Source: CBDEGK01 sp965237855 (GTDB lineage Bacteria > Pseudomonadota > Gammaproteobacteria > Pseudomonadales > Halieaceae). From it: a stretch of 64,000 nucleotides of DNA. Positions within the stretch are counted from its first letter, which is position 1. Each line of letters starts with the position of its first letter. The DNA lies in the NCBI GenBank assembly GCA_965237855.1, contig CBDEGK010000001.1:527606-591605 (forward strand), read 5' to 3'. Both the position numbers and the translations under genes were made by a program. The notes under the pieces were generated by a model. The model made no database searches. It was not told the origin of the DNA and worked only from the letters and a program-made list of their open reading frames with translations. Positions 33,640-42,054 of this stretch are shown here, piece by piece.

Positions 33640-35424
33640 ATGGCATATGCCGATCAAGACCACGGACATCACGAAGGCCCCGATGCGTTTATCTGGAAAT
33701 ATATCTGGAGCCAGGATCACAAAGTTATTGCCGTTCAATATGGTTGTACCGCTATCGCAGTTGGCATACTGGCGCTGGTGTTGTCCTGGTTGATGCGCAT
33801 GCAGATAGGTTTCCCCGGCAGCCTGGAATTCATCGATCCCACTGCCTATTACCAGTACGTAACCATGCACGGCATGATCATGGTGATCTACCTGCTGACC
33901 GCGTTTTTCCTTGGCGGCTTTGGCAACTACCTGATTCCGCTGATGTGCGGGGCCAGGGACATGGTATTCCCGTTCCTGAACATGTTGAGTTACTGGTTCT
34001 ACCTGGTGTCAGTATTGATTTTAATGGCCAGCTATTTCGTTCCCGGCGGTCCCACCGGGGCCGGCTGGACCTTGTATCCACCACAGTCGATCCTGCAGGG
34101 CACTCCCGGCACCGACTGGGGCATTATCCTGATGCTGGCCTCATTGGCTGTATTCATCGTTGCCTTCACCATGGGTGGCCTCAACTACGTCACTACCATC
34201 TTGCAGGCGCGCTGCCGCGGCATGACCCTGATGCGCATGCCGCTGACCATCTGGAGTATTTTCACCGCCACCGTGCTGGGCCTGCTGGCGTTTCCAGCCC
34301 TGTTTGTCAGCGCCATTATGCTGACCTTTGACCGACTGCTGGGTACCAGCTTTTTCATGCCCTACATCGTGCACATGGGCCAGGCCCTGGATACCGGTGG
34401 CGGTAGCCCGGTATTGTTCCAACACCTGTTCTGGTTCTTCGGTCACCCGGAAGTTTACATTGTGGCGCTGCCCGCATTCGGCCTGGTGTCGGATATTCTC
34501 AGCACCCACGCGCGTAAGAACATCTTCGGCTACCGCATGATGGTGTGGGCGATCATTGCCATCGGCGCTATCAGCTTCATCGTCTGGGCGCACCATATGT
34601 ATGTGAGTGGCATGAACCTGTACCTGGGGTATTTCTTCGCCACCACCACCCTGATCATTGCCATACCGACCGCCATCAAGGTCTACAACTGGACCCTGAC
34701 CCTGTGGCATGGCAACATCATTCTGAATACACCCATGTTATTCGCCATCGGTTTTATCAGCACCTTCCTCATCGGTGGTTTGACCGGCCTGTTCCTGGGT
34801 AACGTGGCGGTGGATATTCCCTTGTCGGATACCTACTTTGTGGTGGCCCACTTTCACATGGTGATGGCCATTGCGCCGGTGATGGTGGTGTTCGCGGCGA
34901 TCTATCACTGGTACCCGAAAATAACCGGGCGCATGTATAACGAGACCCTCGGCAAGGCGCACTTCTGGGTGACTTTCCTGGGCACGTACCTGATTTACTT
35001 CCCCATGCACTACCTGGGTTTTGAAGGCATGCCGCGTCGATACTATGCCTACGAGGGTTACGAGTTTATTTCGGAATCAGCCCATAGTCTCAACGAATTT
35101 ATTTCGGTGGTGGCGATTACCATTGGTGTTTTGCAGTTGTTGTTCCTGTTCAATATGATCTGGAGCCTGAAAAAGGGCAGGGAAGCCGGCCCTAATCCCT
35201 GGAATGCCACGACCCTGGAGTGGCAGACGCCCGATACACCACCGTGTCACGGCAATTGGCGCGACGAGTTACCCGTGGTGCACCGCTGGGCTTATGACTA
35301 TAGCGTGCCGGGCGTGGAAGTTGACTTCATCCCCCAGAATCAGCCGCGTGACGCCAGCGAGCAATCGTTGGTTGATCATGGTGGTGACGGGCATGGTGGC
35401 GACGGCCAGGCCGCACCCGCATGA
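33640..35424 (+). CDS. coxA: Cytochrome c oxidase subunit I
   Basis: 594 residues with about 12 membrane helices. It holds heme a and the heme a3-CuB centre that reduces oxygen. Visible ligands: the early MHGMIMV His, the CuB/Tyr site GHPEVYIVALP, the AHHMYVSGM pair, and the VAHFHMVM heme histidines. The HPEVY form places it with A1-type heme-copper oxidases. The C-terminal 60 residues are hydrophilic with a His/Gly-rich tail (DHGGDGHGGDG). It overlaps the next gene by 4 bases. Confidence 0.97.
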   Translation: MAYADQDHGHHEGPDAFIWKYIWSQDHKVIAVQYGCTAIAVGILALVLSWLMRMQIGFPGSLEFIDPTAYYQYVTMHGMIMVIYLLTAFFLGGFGNYLIPLMCGARDMVFPFLNMLSYWFYLVSVLILMASYFVPGGPTGAGWTLYPPQSILQGTPGTDWGIILMLASLAVFIVAFTMGGLNYVTTILQARCRGMTLMRMPLTIWSIFTATVLGLLAFPALFVSAIMLTFDRLLGTSFFMPYIVHMGQALDTGGGSPVLFQHLFWFFGHPEVYIVALPAFGLVSDILSTHARKNIFGYRMMVWAIIAIGAISFIVWAHHMYVSGMNLYLGYFFATTTLIIAIPTAIKVYNWTLTLWHGNIILNTPMLFAIGFISTFLIGGLTGLFLGNVAVDIPLSDTYFVVAHFHMVMAIAPVMVVFAAIYHWYPKITGRMYNETLGKAHFWVTFLGTYLIYFPMHYLGFEGMPRRYYAYEGYEFISESAHSLNEFISVVAITIGVLQLLFLFNMIWSLKKGREAGPNPWNATTLEWQTPDTPPCHGNWRDELPVVHRWAYDYSVPGVEVDFIPQNQPRDASEQSLVDHGGDGHGGDGQAAPA

Positions 35425-36041
35425 GTACATTGATCAAAACCCTGGTCAGCAAACCCTGGCTTAGCGGTGAGGATGACTTTGGGGCACCCACGGATGTGCG
35501 TACCTTTACTGCCGTCGATCAGAAAATTGGCTTGCGTTTGTTTTTCGTGGTCGCCACCTCGCTGTTTCTGTTGTTCATTGTCGGTTACCGGCTGCGCATG
35601 GTGTATGAAGATTGGGTACCCCTGCAGGAACCCTTCATTCTGTGGGTTAACACCGCTTTCCTGGTGGCCGCTAGTATTGCCCTGGAGCTGTCCCACCGTT
35701 ACTTGAAGGCGGGCAATGCTGACAAGGGACGCTGGTATTTTTACCTCGGCGGAATTGGTTCCCTGTTGTTTCTCACCGGACAATTGGCGGCCTGGCAGCA
35801 GTTGAGCCTGGCCGGACACCTGGTGTCCAGCAACCCCGCCAGCAGTTTTTTCTACCTGCTCACCGGTGTCCACGCGGCACATATTATCGGTGGGCTTGTG
35901 GCCTGGGCCAGGGCTCTGCCACGCCTGCAGGCCGGCTCGGATGAAGCGGACGCCCGCTTGAGTGTCGAATTGTGTGCGGTCTATTGGCACTTTCTGCTGC
36001 TGGTATGGGCAGCGTTATTTTATTTGTTACTGGCGAGCTAA
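35421..36041 (+). CDS. First subunit III-like protein of the oxidase (divergent, 5-helix)
   Basis: 206 residues, heme-copper oxidase subunit III family but divergent. Five hydrophobic segments; the late FFYLLTGVHAAHIIGGLVAW and VYWHFLLLVWAALFY stretches match subunit III helices. It is shorter than the canonical seven-helix protein, and a second, different subunit III gene follows directly. Start overlap with coxA (ATGA) suggests coupled translation. Its separate role beside the next subunit III is unknown. Confidence 0.8.
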   Translation: MSTLIKTLVSKPWLSGEDDFGAPTDVRTFTAVDQKIGLRLFFVVATSLFLLFIVGYRLRMVYEDWVPLQEPFILWVNTAFLVAASIALELSHRYLKAGNADKGRWYFYLGGIGSLLFLTGQLAAWQQLSLAGHLVSSNPASSFFYLLTGVHAAHIIGGLVAWARALPRLQAGSDEADARLSVELCAVYWHFLLLVWAALFYLLLAS

Positions 36042-36082
36042 TACAGCCGACCACTAGTTAGTCGACAAAAGGGAGATGCCGA

Positions 36083-36748
36083 ATGGCGCAATCTGAAGTG
36101 GTAAGGGGACCCGAGGGCCTGACGAAGGATTGGGGCAACGATCGGGAGGTATTCCGGGATGTTCCCTGGGGCAAGGGAATGATGTGGATATTCCTGCTCA
36201 GCGATACCTTTATTTTCACCAGTTTCCTCACCGGCTATATGACGGTTCGCATTTCAGCGGTCGACCCCTGGCCCATTCCCAGTGAAGTCTTTGCCCTGAC
36301 CGTGTTTGGGCAATCGGTCCCTCTCATCCTCATCGCCATCATGACCTTCGTGCTTATCACCAGCAGTGGCACCATGGCGCTGGCGGTGAACTACGGCTAT
36401 CGGCGAGACAAGAACAAGACCTTCTGGTTAATGGTGGCCACGGCTGCACTGGGGGCCACCTTCGTCGGCATGCAGGTGTTCGAGTGGAGCAAGCTGATTT
36501 TCGAGGGGGTTCGACCCTGGGGCAATCCAATGGGGGCAGCCCAGTTCGGCTCTTGCTTCTTCATGATTACAGGCTTCCACGGATTACACGTGTCGGTCGG
36601 TGTGATCTATTTGCTGACGGTCGCCTTCAAGGTGAGACGGGGTGACTACGACAGCAAGGGCTACGAGATTGTCGAAATCACCGGCCTGTACTGGCACTTT
36701 GTCGACCTGGTCTGGGTCTTCATTTTCGCCTTCTTCTATCTCTGGTAA
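36083..36748 (+). CDS. coxC: Cytochrome c oxidase subunit III
   Basis: 221 residues, five to six membrane helices. Clear subunit III marks: FLLSDTFIFTSFLTGY, FFMITGFHGLHVSVGVIYLL and ITGLYWHFVDLVWVFIFAFFYLW (the FHG-H and YWHFVD-W patterns). It lacks the two N-terminal helices of mitochondrial COX3, as in many bacterial oxidases. GGGAG lies ahead of the ATG. It is followed by subunit IV after 14 bases. Confidence 0.9.
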   Translation: MAQSEVVRGPEGLTKDWGNDREVFRDVPWGKGMMWIFLLSDTFIFTSFLTGYMTVRISAVDPWPIPSEVFALTVFGQSVPLILIAIMTFVLITSSGTMALAVNYGYRRDKNKTFWLMVATAALGATFVGMQVFEWSKLIFEGVRPWGNPMGAAQFGSCFFMITGFHGLHVSVGVIYLLTVAFKVRRGDYDSKGYEIVEITGLYWHFVDLVWVFIFAFFYLW

Positions 36749-36762
36749 AGGGGAGTAACACG

Positions 36763-37131
36763 ATGTCAGAAGCAACACATGAGGTAGAAGGCGGTCAGCA
36801 ACACCCACTGGGTATCTACCTGAAAATATGGATACTGCTGTTCGTGCTCAGCACCATGTCTTATATGGTAGATATTCTTGAGTTTCAAGGCTATGTGCGC
36901 TGGACCTTGATCCTGATATTCATGCTGCTCAAAGCCGGGTTTATCATGGCCATCTTCATGCACATGATGTGGGAACGCATGGCCCTGGTCACCGCTATCA
37001 TCCTGCCGCCCATGTGCCTGCTGGTACTGATTGGCATCATGTCAATGGAAGGCTGGTTCACCTATGACATGCGCGACATCTGGATGGGCCAGGATACGAC
37101 GCAGGTGGCTAAGAGTCCGCAGCATCACTAG
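36763..37131 (+). CDS. Cytochrome c oxidase subunit IV-type protein
   Basis: 122 residues with three predicted membrane helices and the family stretch LLKAGFIMAIFMHMMWERM (prokaryotic COX4/CyoD-like group). It is the last gene of the operon and probably a structural subunit of the oxidase. A hydrophilic His/Gln-containing N-terminus and a C-terminal tail flank the membrane part. Confidence 0.8.
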   Translation: MSEATHEVEGGQQHPLGIYLKIWILLFVLSTMSYMVDILEFQGYVRWTLILIFMLLKAGFIMAIFMHMMWERMALVTAIILPPMCLLVLIGIMSMEGWFTYDMRDIWMGQDTTQVAKSPQHH

Positions 37132-37138
37132 ATCGAGC

Positions 37139-37223
37139 GGCCTCAATGGCCGGTTGATCTAGGGGGTCGGCGGGTGATGTGGGTAAGTTGCTTTTTACTT
37201 ATCCACACTCCACCGACCCCCAA
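37139..37223. repeat. Nested hairpins after the cox operon
   Basis: Directly after the subunit IV stop, GGCCTCAATGGCC at 37139-37151 sits in a small hairpin flanked by TAGATC/GATCTA. Next comes a long imperfect stem from GGGGGTCGG (near 37162) through GGGTAAGT, closing over a short T-rich loop to ACTTATCC...CCGACCCCC (ending near 37221). The first motif is the exact reverse complement of GGCCATTGAGGCC in the terminator 95 bases downstream, so the two could also pair with each other. Confidence 0.65.
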
Positions 37224-37256
37224 TAAAAAAGGGGCCATTGAGGCCCTTTTTTATTG
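37220..37256. terminator. Strong bidirectional terminator
   Basis: AAAAAAGGGGCC-ATTGA-GGCCCTTTTTT is a near-perfect palindrome, with flanking CAATA and TATTG extending the stem. It has a T tract on both strands, so it can end the cox operon (plus strand) and the convergent unknown gene (minus strand). Confidence 0.85.
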
Positions 37257-37280
37257 ATCCTTTAATTGCTCGGGATCGAG

Positions 37281-37838
37281 TTACGGTAAAGTCTGCATCA
37301 CATCGTGGAATTTCTTCTGGGCTTCAACCACCACCTTCGGTGTAGCAGCACCTTCACCTGCTTTCTCCATCCGTGGGTGAGCATCTACGATGCGGCTCAA
37401 CGCGGCTTCCTGCTCGTCGTCCACATCGACAAAGAAGATGTGCTTGCCTGCCTGCAGGTCTGCTTCAAAACGCTTGAAGTCGTGGTGGGGCTCCTGGATA
37501 CCAAACAAGCCGCCTTCCCAGGTGCAGAAACCTAAAACGACAACCGCCAGGAACAGGAACGGTACCCAGCCAACCGTCTCGGTAACACCGGAGTAGTAGG
37601 AAACTGCCAGTACCAATGCGGCGCCGATGACGCCGATGACTGCGCCGACTTCGGTACCGTGTACCACGTCTTTCTTTAGCACAGCTTCTACAGGGTGTAA
37701 GTGGTCGTGCTCAGCTACGCCTGCATCATCGTTAGTGAGTACGTGAATCTGCGGGGTGGCAACCCCAACCGCTTCCAACTCTTCCTCAACGTGCTCAAGG
37801 TCGTCGAGATCTGTGCTGATATAGTAATGCCGCTTCAT
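37281..37838 (-). CDS. Unknown small membrane protein
   Basis: 185 residues. A soluble N-terminus (YYISTDLDDLEHVEEELEAVGV, seen as a sensor-like alpha-beta fold) precedes two hydrophobic segments (about 62-82 and 90-108) and a soluble C-terminal half with FFVDVDDEQEAALSRIVDAHP. The N- and C-terminal halves look like two copies of a small alpha-beta unit around a membrane hairpin with glycine spacing. I do not know a function. AAGGGG precedes the ATG. It shares the shared terminator with the cox operon. Confidence 0.65.
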   Translation of the reverse strand: MKRHYYISTDLDDLEHVEEELEAVGVATPQIHVLTNDDAGVAEHDHLHPVEAVLKKDVVHGTEVGAVIGVIGAALVLAVSYYSGVTETVGWVPFLFLAVVVLGFCTWEGGLFGIQEPHHDFKRFEADLQAGKHIFFVDVDDEQEAALSRIVDAHPRMEKAGEGAATPKVVVEAQKKFHDVMQTLP

Positions 37839-38068
37839 GAAATACCCCTTGTTTATGAACTCTGTAAGAGTTTTGAATCACCTAATAGTCTGTTGTTTTT
37901 CTCTGCGGGTAACCACCAATGCGCCGGTTCGTCCGAAGCCCGCCGCCGCCACTGTAAAACGTGGCTTGCTTCTATTATGGGGTTGGCGCACACGGCACTA
38001 CAATAACATTAAGGATTAAAGGGGTATTTTATTATTTCTAAATAGCATTAACAGATCGTAACTCGGCG

Positions 38069-38097
38069 TTGGCAATGAAATGAGCTAGAGTTAATAA
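38069..38097 (+). promoter_or_regulatory. Predicted sigma70 promoter of the arylsulfatase gene
   Basis: TTGGCA at 38069-38074 and TAATAA at 38092-38097 with a 17-base spacer, 27 bases before the start codon; GAGGG serves as ribosome site. The remaining part of the 285-base gap (37839-38068) shows no other clear element. Confidence 0.55.
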
Positions 38098-38123
38098 AAG
38101 CCACATCTTCAAGAGGGTCACCT

Positions 38124-39154
38124 ATGTTTAACTCGAGAATTCTGCTGGCAGCACTGCTGCTGGCAAGCAGTGTGTTCGCCGCCGCAGCCACTGACAAACC
38201 TAATATCCTGGTGATATGGGGTGATGATATCGGCATGTGGAACATTAGTGCCTATCACCGCGGCATGCTGGGCAATCGCACGCCCAATATCGACCGCATC
38301 GCCGCTGAGGGCGCACTTTACACTGACTACTATGGTGAACAGAGCTGTACGGCGGGGCGTTCCTCTTTCATAACAGGCCAACATCCGTTCCGCACCGGCT
38401 TGCTCAAGGTCGGCATGCCGGGAGCGAATTCCGGCTTGTCAGAGAAGGATCCCACCATCGCTGAGTTGTTGAAGCCACACGGTTATGCGACGGGCCAATT
38501 TGGCAAAAACCACCTCGGTGATAAAGACAAGTTCCTGCCCAGCAATCACGGCTTTGATGAGTTCCTGGGCAACCTGTACCACCTCAATGCAGAGGAAGAG
38601 CCGGAGACCTACTTCTATCCAAAAGACCCGGCTTTCCACAAACGCTTCGCACCGCGGGGGGTTATTCATTCCTACGCTGATGGGCGCATCGAAGATACTG
38701 GTCCGTTAACCCGTAAGCGCATGGAAACCGCGGACCAGGAATTTACCGACGCGGCCTTGAAGTTCATGGAGAAAGCGCACAAGAAAGAGCAGCCGTTTTT
38801 CGTTTGGTTTAATGCCACGCGCATGCACGTGTGGACGCGACTGGCACCTAAATGGCAGGGCAGCTCCGGTTACGGCCTGTACGCCGATGGCATGAATGAG
38901 CACGACTTTCACGTGGGCCAGTTGCTGGGCAAACTTGATGAACTGGGTATTGCCGACAACACTATCGTGGTTTATTCCACGGACAATGGCTCACAGACCA
39001 ACACCTATCCCGATGGCGGCAGTGAGCCATTCAAAGGTGAAAAAGGCAGCACCTGGGAGGGCGGTTTCCGGGTGCCGGCGCTGGTGCGCTGGCCCGGCGT
39101 GGTAGAGCCCAACTCAGTGATTAATGATGTCACCCACCACATGGACTGGCTGCC
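38124..39154 (+). pseudogene. Arylsulfatase, 5' part, interrupted by IS3-family element
   Basis: The first 343 codons of a periplasmic sulfatase. A signal peptide ends FAAAAT. The metal-binding start is NILVIWGDDIGMWN, and the formylglycine site is C-T-A-G-R in QSCTAGRSSFITGQ, where the cysteine is converted to the catalytic residue. The motif GKNHLGD follows. At MDWLP the frame runs into the IS at 39155. The matching 3' part resumes after the element at 40388 with TFLAAAGEPDI. Removing the IS and one copy of the GCC target duplication gives a continuous 512-residue frame, so the interruption is recent. The product is probably inactive, as the C-terminal domain is missing. Confidence 0.92.
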
Positions 39155-40038
39155 TGTTGTGGTCTACTATTTTTGGACACTTTGCTTAAGTTAAATTCGT
39201 AGTCCATCGGCGTTTTGTATCCCAGCGTAGAATGCAGCCGCTTCGCGTTGTAATACACCGCCACATACTCCCGGACATCTGCGATCGCAGCTTCTCGAGT
39301 GCAATATCCCTGGTCACACGTCCATTCGCGCTTTAGGCTGCTGAAAAATCGTTCAACTGGCGAATTGTCCCAGCAATTACCTTTTCGACTCATGCTCGCT
39401 ATGATTCCATGCTGCTTTAGCAGTGCTTGGTAAGCATGGCTGGCATATTGACTGCCACGATCTGAATGGTGGATCAAGCCTGGCGGTGGATTCCTTAGGC
39501 TTACGGCCATTATCAATGCCCTGATGACCAGCGCCTTGGTCATGCGGCGATCCATAGACCAGCCAACAACTCGTCGAGAGTAAAGGTCAATCACCACGGC
39601 CAGGTAGACCCAACCCTCCTGAGTCCAAAGATAAGTAATATCGGACCCCCAGCACTGGTTGGGGCTTGCGGGTGAAAATGCTCGATTCAGCACATTGTCA
39701 GCCACAGGTAATCGATGTTTGCTGTCAGTGGTGACCTTGTATTTACGTTTAGATTTGACGACGAGGCCCATAGATTTCATGAGCCGCCTGGCGCGATAAC
39801 GACCAATGGAGAAGCCTTCTGCAGTAAGTTGACGGCTCAGTCTACGACTCCCCATACTCTGCCGAGAATCTGTAAACAGGGACTTCATTCGCCGCCTGAC
39901 AGCCAGCTCTTCAGGACCAATCACCTTGCCTCCACGGGCCCTCCAGGCGTAGTAGGAGCTACGCTTTACACCGATGACCCGGCACAACATTGTTACTGGA
40001 TATTGAGCTGTATTACCTTGCACTAAGGCGTACTTCAC
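39130..40038 (-). CDS. IS3-family transposase OrfB (copy 1), frame runs out of the element
   Basis: 302 residues with an rve/DDE integrase core: Asp in SDITYLW, Asp in HHSDRGSQYA, and Glu in VERFFSSLKREW. An N-terminal HTH_21-like region precedes it. The start is GTG-type, overlapping orfA. There is no stop codon inside the element: the frame passes the left inverted repeat and ends 8 codons later in antisense arylsulfatase sequence (SRPQQAASPCGG). Copy 2 instead has a TGA made by a base change in the repeat. Confidence 0.9.
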   Translation of the reverse strand: MKYALVQGNTAQYPVTMLCRVIGVKRSSYYAWRARGGKVIGPEELAVRRRMKSLFTDSRQSMGSRRLSRQLTAEGFSIGRYRARRLMKSMGLVVKSKRKYKVTTDSKHRLPVADNVLNRAFSPASPNQCWGSDITYLWTQEGWVYLAVVIDLYSRRVVGWSMDRRMTKALVIRALIMAVSLRNPPPGLIHHSDRGSQYASHAYQALLKQHGIIASMSRKGNCWDNSPVERFFSSLKREWTCDQGYCTREAAIADVREYVAVYYNAKRLHSTLGYKTPMDYEFNLSKVSKNSRPQQAASPCGG

Positions 40039-40384
40039 TTCATTTCCTTTGCGAAATACGCCGACGCCTTTTTAGAATTTCTTTCTCCATTTTGAGTTCT
40101 CGAACCTCACGGCGCAGCCGCTTTAGTTCCTCTTGTTCGTCCTTAGCAAGTGCATTGATGTGGGAATTAGCCTCATGCTCTCGCTTCCAACGCCCGAGTA
40201 GCCCTGGGCCAACATCCAGGCTCCGTGCAGCTGCGACTATGGTATAGCCCTGCTCAATCACCAATGCCACGGCATCTTGCTTGAAATCATCAGGAAAGTT
40301 CCGTTTTTGTCTACTTGTCATTGTTCACCTCGTATTTGATTTTTACAGTCTATACAAGGTGTCCACTTTTAGTAGACCACAACA
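39155..40384 (-). mobile_element. IS3-family insertion sequence, copy 1 (1230 bp)
   Basis: Terminal inverted repeats begin TGTTGTGGTCTACTA at each end (left inner TTTTTGGACAC, right inner AAAGTGGACAC). Direct 3-base target copies GCC flank it at 39152-39154 and 40385-40387. It carries orfA and orfB on the minus strand. Near-identical copies lie at 52455-53687 and from 62905 to the window end. The 3-base duplication and OrfAB layout fit the IS3 family (IS3/IS150-like groups). Confidence 0.93.
40040..40321 (-). pseudogene. IS3-family OrfA (copy 1) with a one-base deletion at the frameshift site
   Basis: A helix-turn-helix protein with a leucine-zipper-like tail (DFKQDAVALVIEQGYTIVAAARSLDVGPGLLGRWK). 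Copies 2 and 3 have six A before G in the slippery run and end KKASAYFAKEMK. Here the run has five A, and the protein ends KRRRRISQRK. The shifted frame can no longer slip by -1 into OrfB, so the OrfAB fusion transposase is probably not made from this copy. Confidence 0.85.
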
Positions 40385-40387
40385 GCC

Positions 40388-40895
40388 GACCTTCCTGGCC
40401 GCCGCGGGTGAACCGGATATTGATGCCAAGCTGAAGAAGGGTCACCGGGTCGGGGATAAAGTCTACCGTGTCCATTTGGATGGCTTCGACCAGAGCACAC
40501 GCCTGAAAGGCGAGGGCCCACACTCGAGAGAGACCGTGTTCTTCTTTGACGACAATGCCAGCCTCAATGCGCTGCGCTGGCGCGACTGGAAGATTCACTT
40601 TGCCACCATGCCCGATGGCTGGGCCGGACAAACCCACAAACACAATTTCCCCATCGCCATGAACCTGCGTACCGATCCCTTTGAAACTTCAATGGATTCA
40701 GGCATGTTCACCCGTTGGTTTGCAGACAACCTGTGGTTGTTTGTGCCCATGCAACAAGTGGTGGGGCAGTGGTTAGGGACCTACCGTGAGTTTCCGCCGC
40801 GGCAGGCCACCGCCAGCTTTACCGTCGACAAAATTCTGCAAGGGATGCAGATGCAAGTAGAGATGGCCAACCGGGCTGCAGCCTCAGGACAATAG
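40388..40895 (+). pseudogene. Arylsulfatase, 3' part
   Basis: The C-terminal 168 codons of the split sulfatase, beginning TFLAAAGEPDI and containing GHRVGDKVYRVHLDGFDQ and WRDWKIHFATMPDG, typical of the C-terminal sulfatase domain. It ends 11 bases inside the convergent acyl-CoA dehydrogenase gene. It has no start of its own. The product would be made only if the IS leaves precisely. Confidence 0.9.
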
Positions 40896-42041
40896 GTCCC
40901 GGGCCACCACCCACTTGTGGATTTCGGTGGGCCCGTCGTAAATACGCATGAGGCGAACCTCGTTCGCCATTTGCTGTAACGGCAGTTCCTTGGTCATACC
41001 CATACCGCCGTAGGCCTGCATGGCCCGATCGACCACCACCCAGGCCATTTCGGTGGCGTGGGCCTTCAGCATGGATATCTCCCGCCGCACGGATTGGTCC
41101 TGGTCCAGTTTCCAGGCACAGTGATAGGCCATTAACCGGGCGCTGTGAATGTTCATTTCCGCTTCGGCCACCCAGTTTTGAATGGTCTGTCGGTCAGCCA
41201 ACAGGGCGCCAAAGGTACTGCGCTGTTGTGCGTATTCAATCAACATATCCAGGGCGCGCTGCGCGATACCGATACACCAGGTGGCCATTTCCATACGCCG
41301 GGTAGAGAGGCGCAATTGCATGGGTGCAAAGCCCTGGCCTTCCTCCCCTAACAGGGCACCGACAGGAATACGGCAGTTGTCCAGCTCCAACTCAAACGTG
41401 GCGTTGCCACCGATCATGGGGATTTTGCGCGCAACCGTGAGCCCAGGGGTATCGGCATCCACCAAAAAGGCCGACATGCCTCCACGACTGCCTTTTTCTT
41501 TGTCGGTCACGGCGATCAGGCAATGAAAATCACAGTAGTCCGCTTTACTGATCCATATTTTGCGACCATTGATAACCCACTCGTCGCCCTCGCGCACTGC
41601 CGTGGTTTTCATGGCGGCGGGGTCGGAGCCGGCGCCCGGTTCTGAGATAGCAATGGCGGAAACGGTTTCGCCGCGCACATAGGGCGCCAGGTAGGCTTCT
41701 CGCTGTTCATCATTGACCGTGGCCGACAACATGCGCAGGTTGGGTGAATCCGGCGGCAACACGTAGGGCACGATAGATTTACCGATGGCTTCATTGACCG
41801 CCACCAGCGCAACAGCGGGCAGATCTGCGCCACCGACATCCTCGGGGGCATCCAGCCCCCACAAGCCCAACTCTTCTGAACGCTGGTCCAGTGCAGTGCG
41901 CTCCTCAGCGGAAATTTTGTACCCTTCACCACTGGCCTCGCGCGCCAGCACGGCAGCTTCCAACGGGTAGAGGTGGTCTTCAACAAAGTTGTTAACCAGG
42001 TCCGCCAGCATGCGGTATTCTTCGGCGAGCTCAAAATCCAT
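40884..42041 (-). CDS. Acyl-CoA dehydrogenase
   Basis: 385 residues from the ATG at 42041, with AGGA ahead of it; the frame opens 36 codons further upstream into the permease gene, which is rejected. The FAD enzyme makes the trans-2 double bond in fatty acyl-CoA. Motifs: AISEPGAGSDPAAMKTTA, VINGRKIWIS, and the catalytic Glu region MQAYGGMGMTKELPLQQM followed by RIYDGPTEIHK. The latter has the group-typical Y/G-T-EIH pattern. The chain-length preference is unknown. It overlaps the 3' end of the broken sulfatase. Confidence 0.92.
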   Translation of the reverse strand: MDFELAEEYRMLADLVNNFVEDHLYPLEAAVLAREASGEGYKISAEERTALDQRSEELGLWGLDAPEDVGGADLPAVALVAVNEAIGKSIVPYVLPPDSPNLRMLSATVNDEQREAYLAPYVRGETVSAIAISEPGAGSDPAAMKTTAVREGDEWVINGRKIWISKADYCDFHCLIAVTDKEKGSRGGMSAFLVDADTPGLTVARKIPMIGGNATFELELDNCRIPVGALLGEEGQGFAPMQLRLSTRRMEMATWCIGIAQRALDMLIEYAQQRSTFGALLADRQTIQNWVAEAEMNIHSARLMAYHCAWKLDQDQSVRREISMLKAHATEMAWVVVDRAMQAYGGMGMTKELPLQQMANEVRLMRIYDGPTEIHKWVVARDLLS

Positions 42042-42054
42042 CGGTATATCCTGT

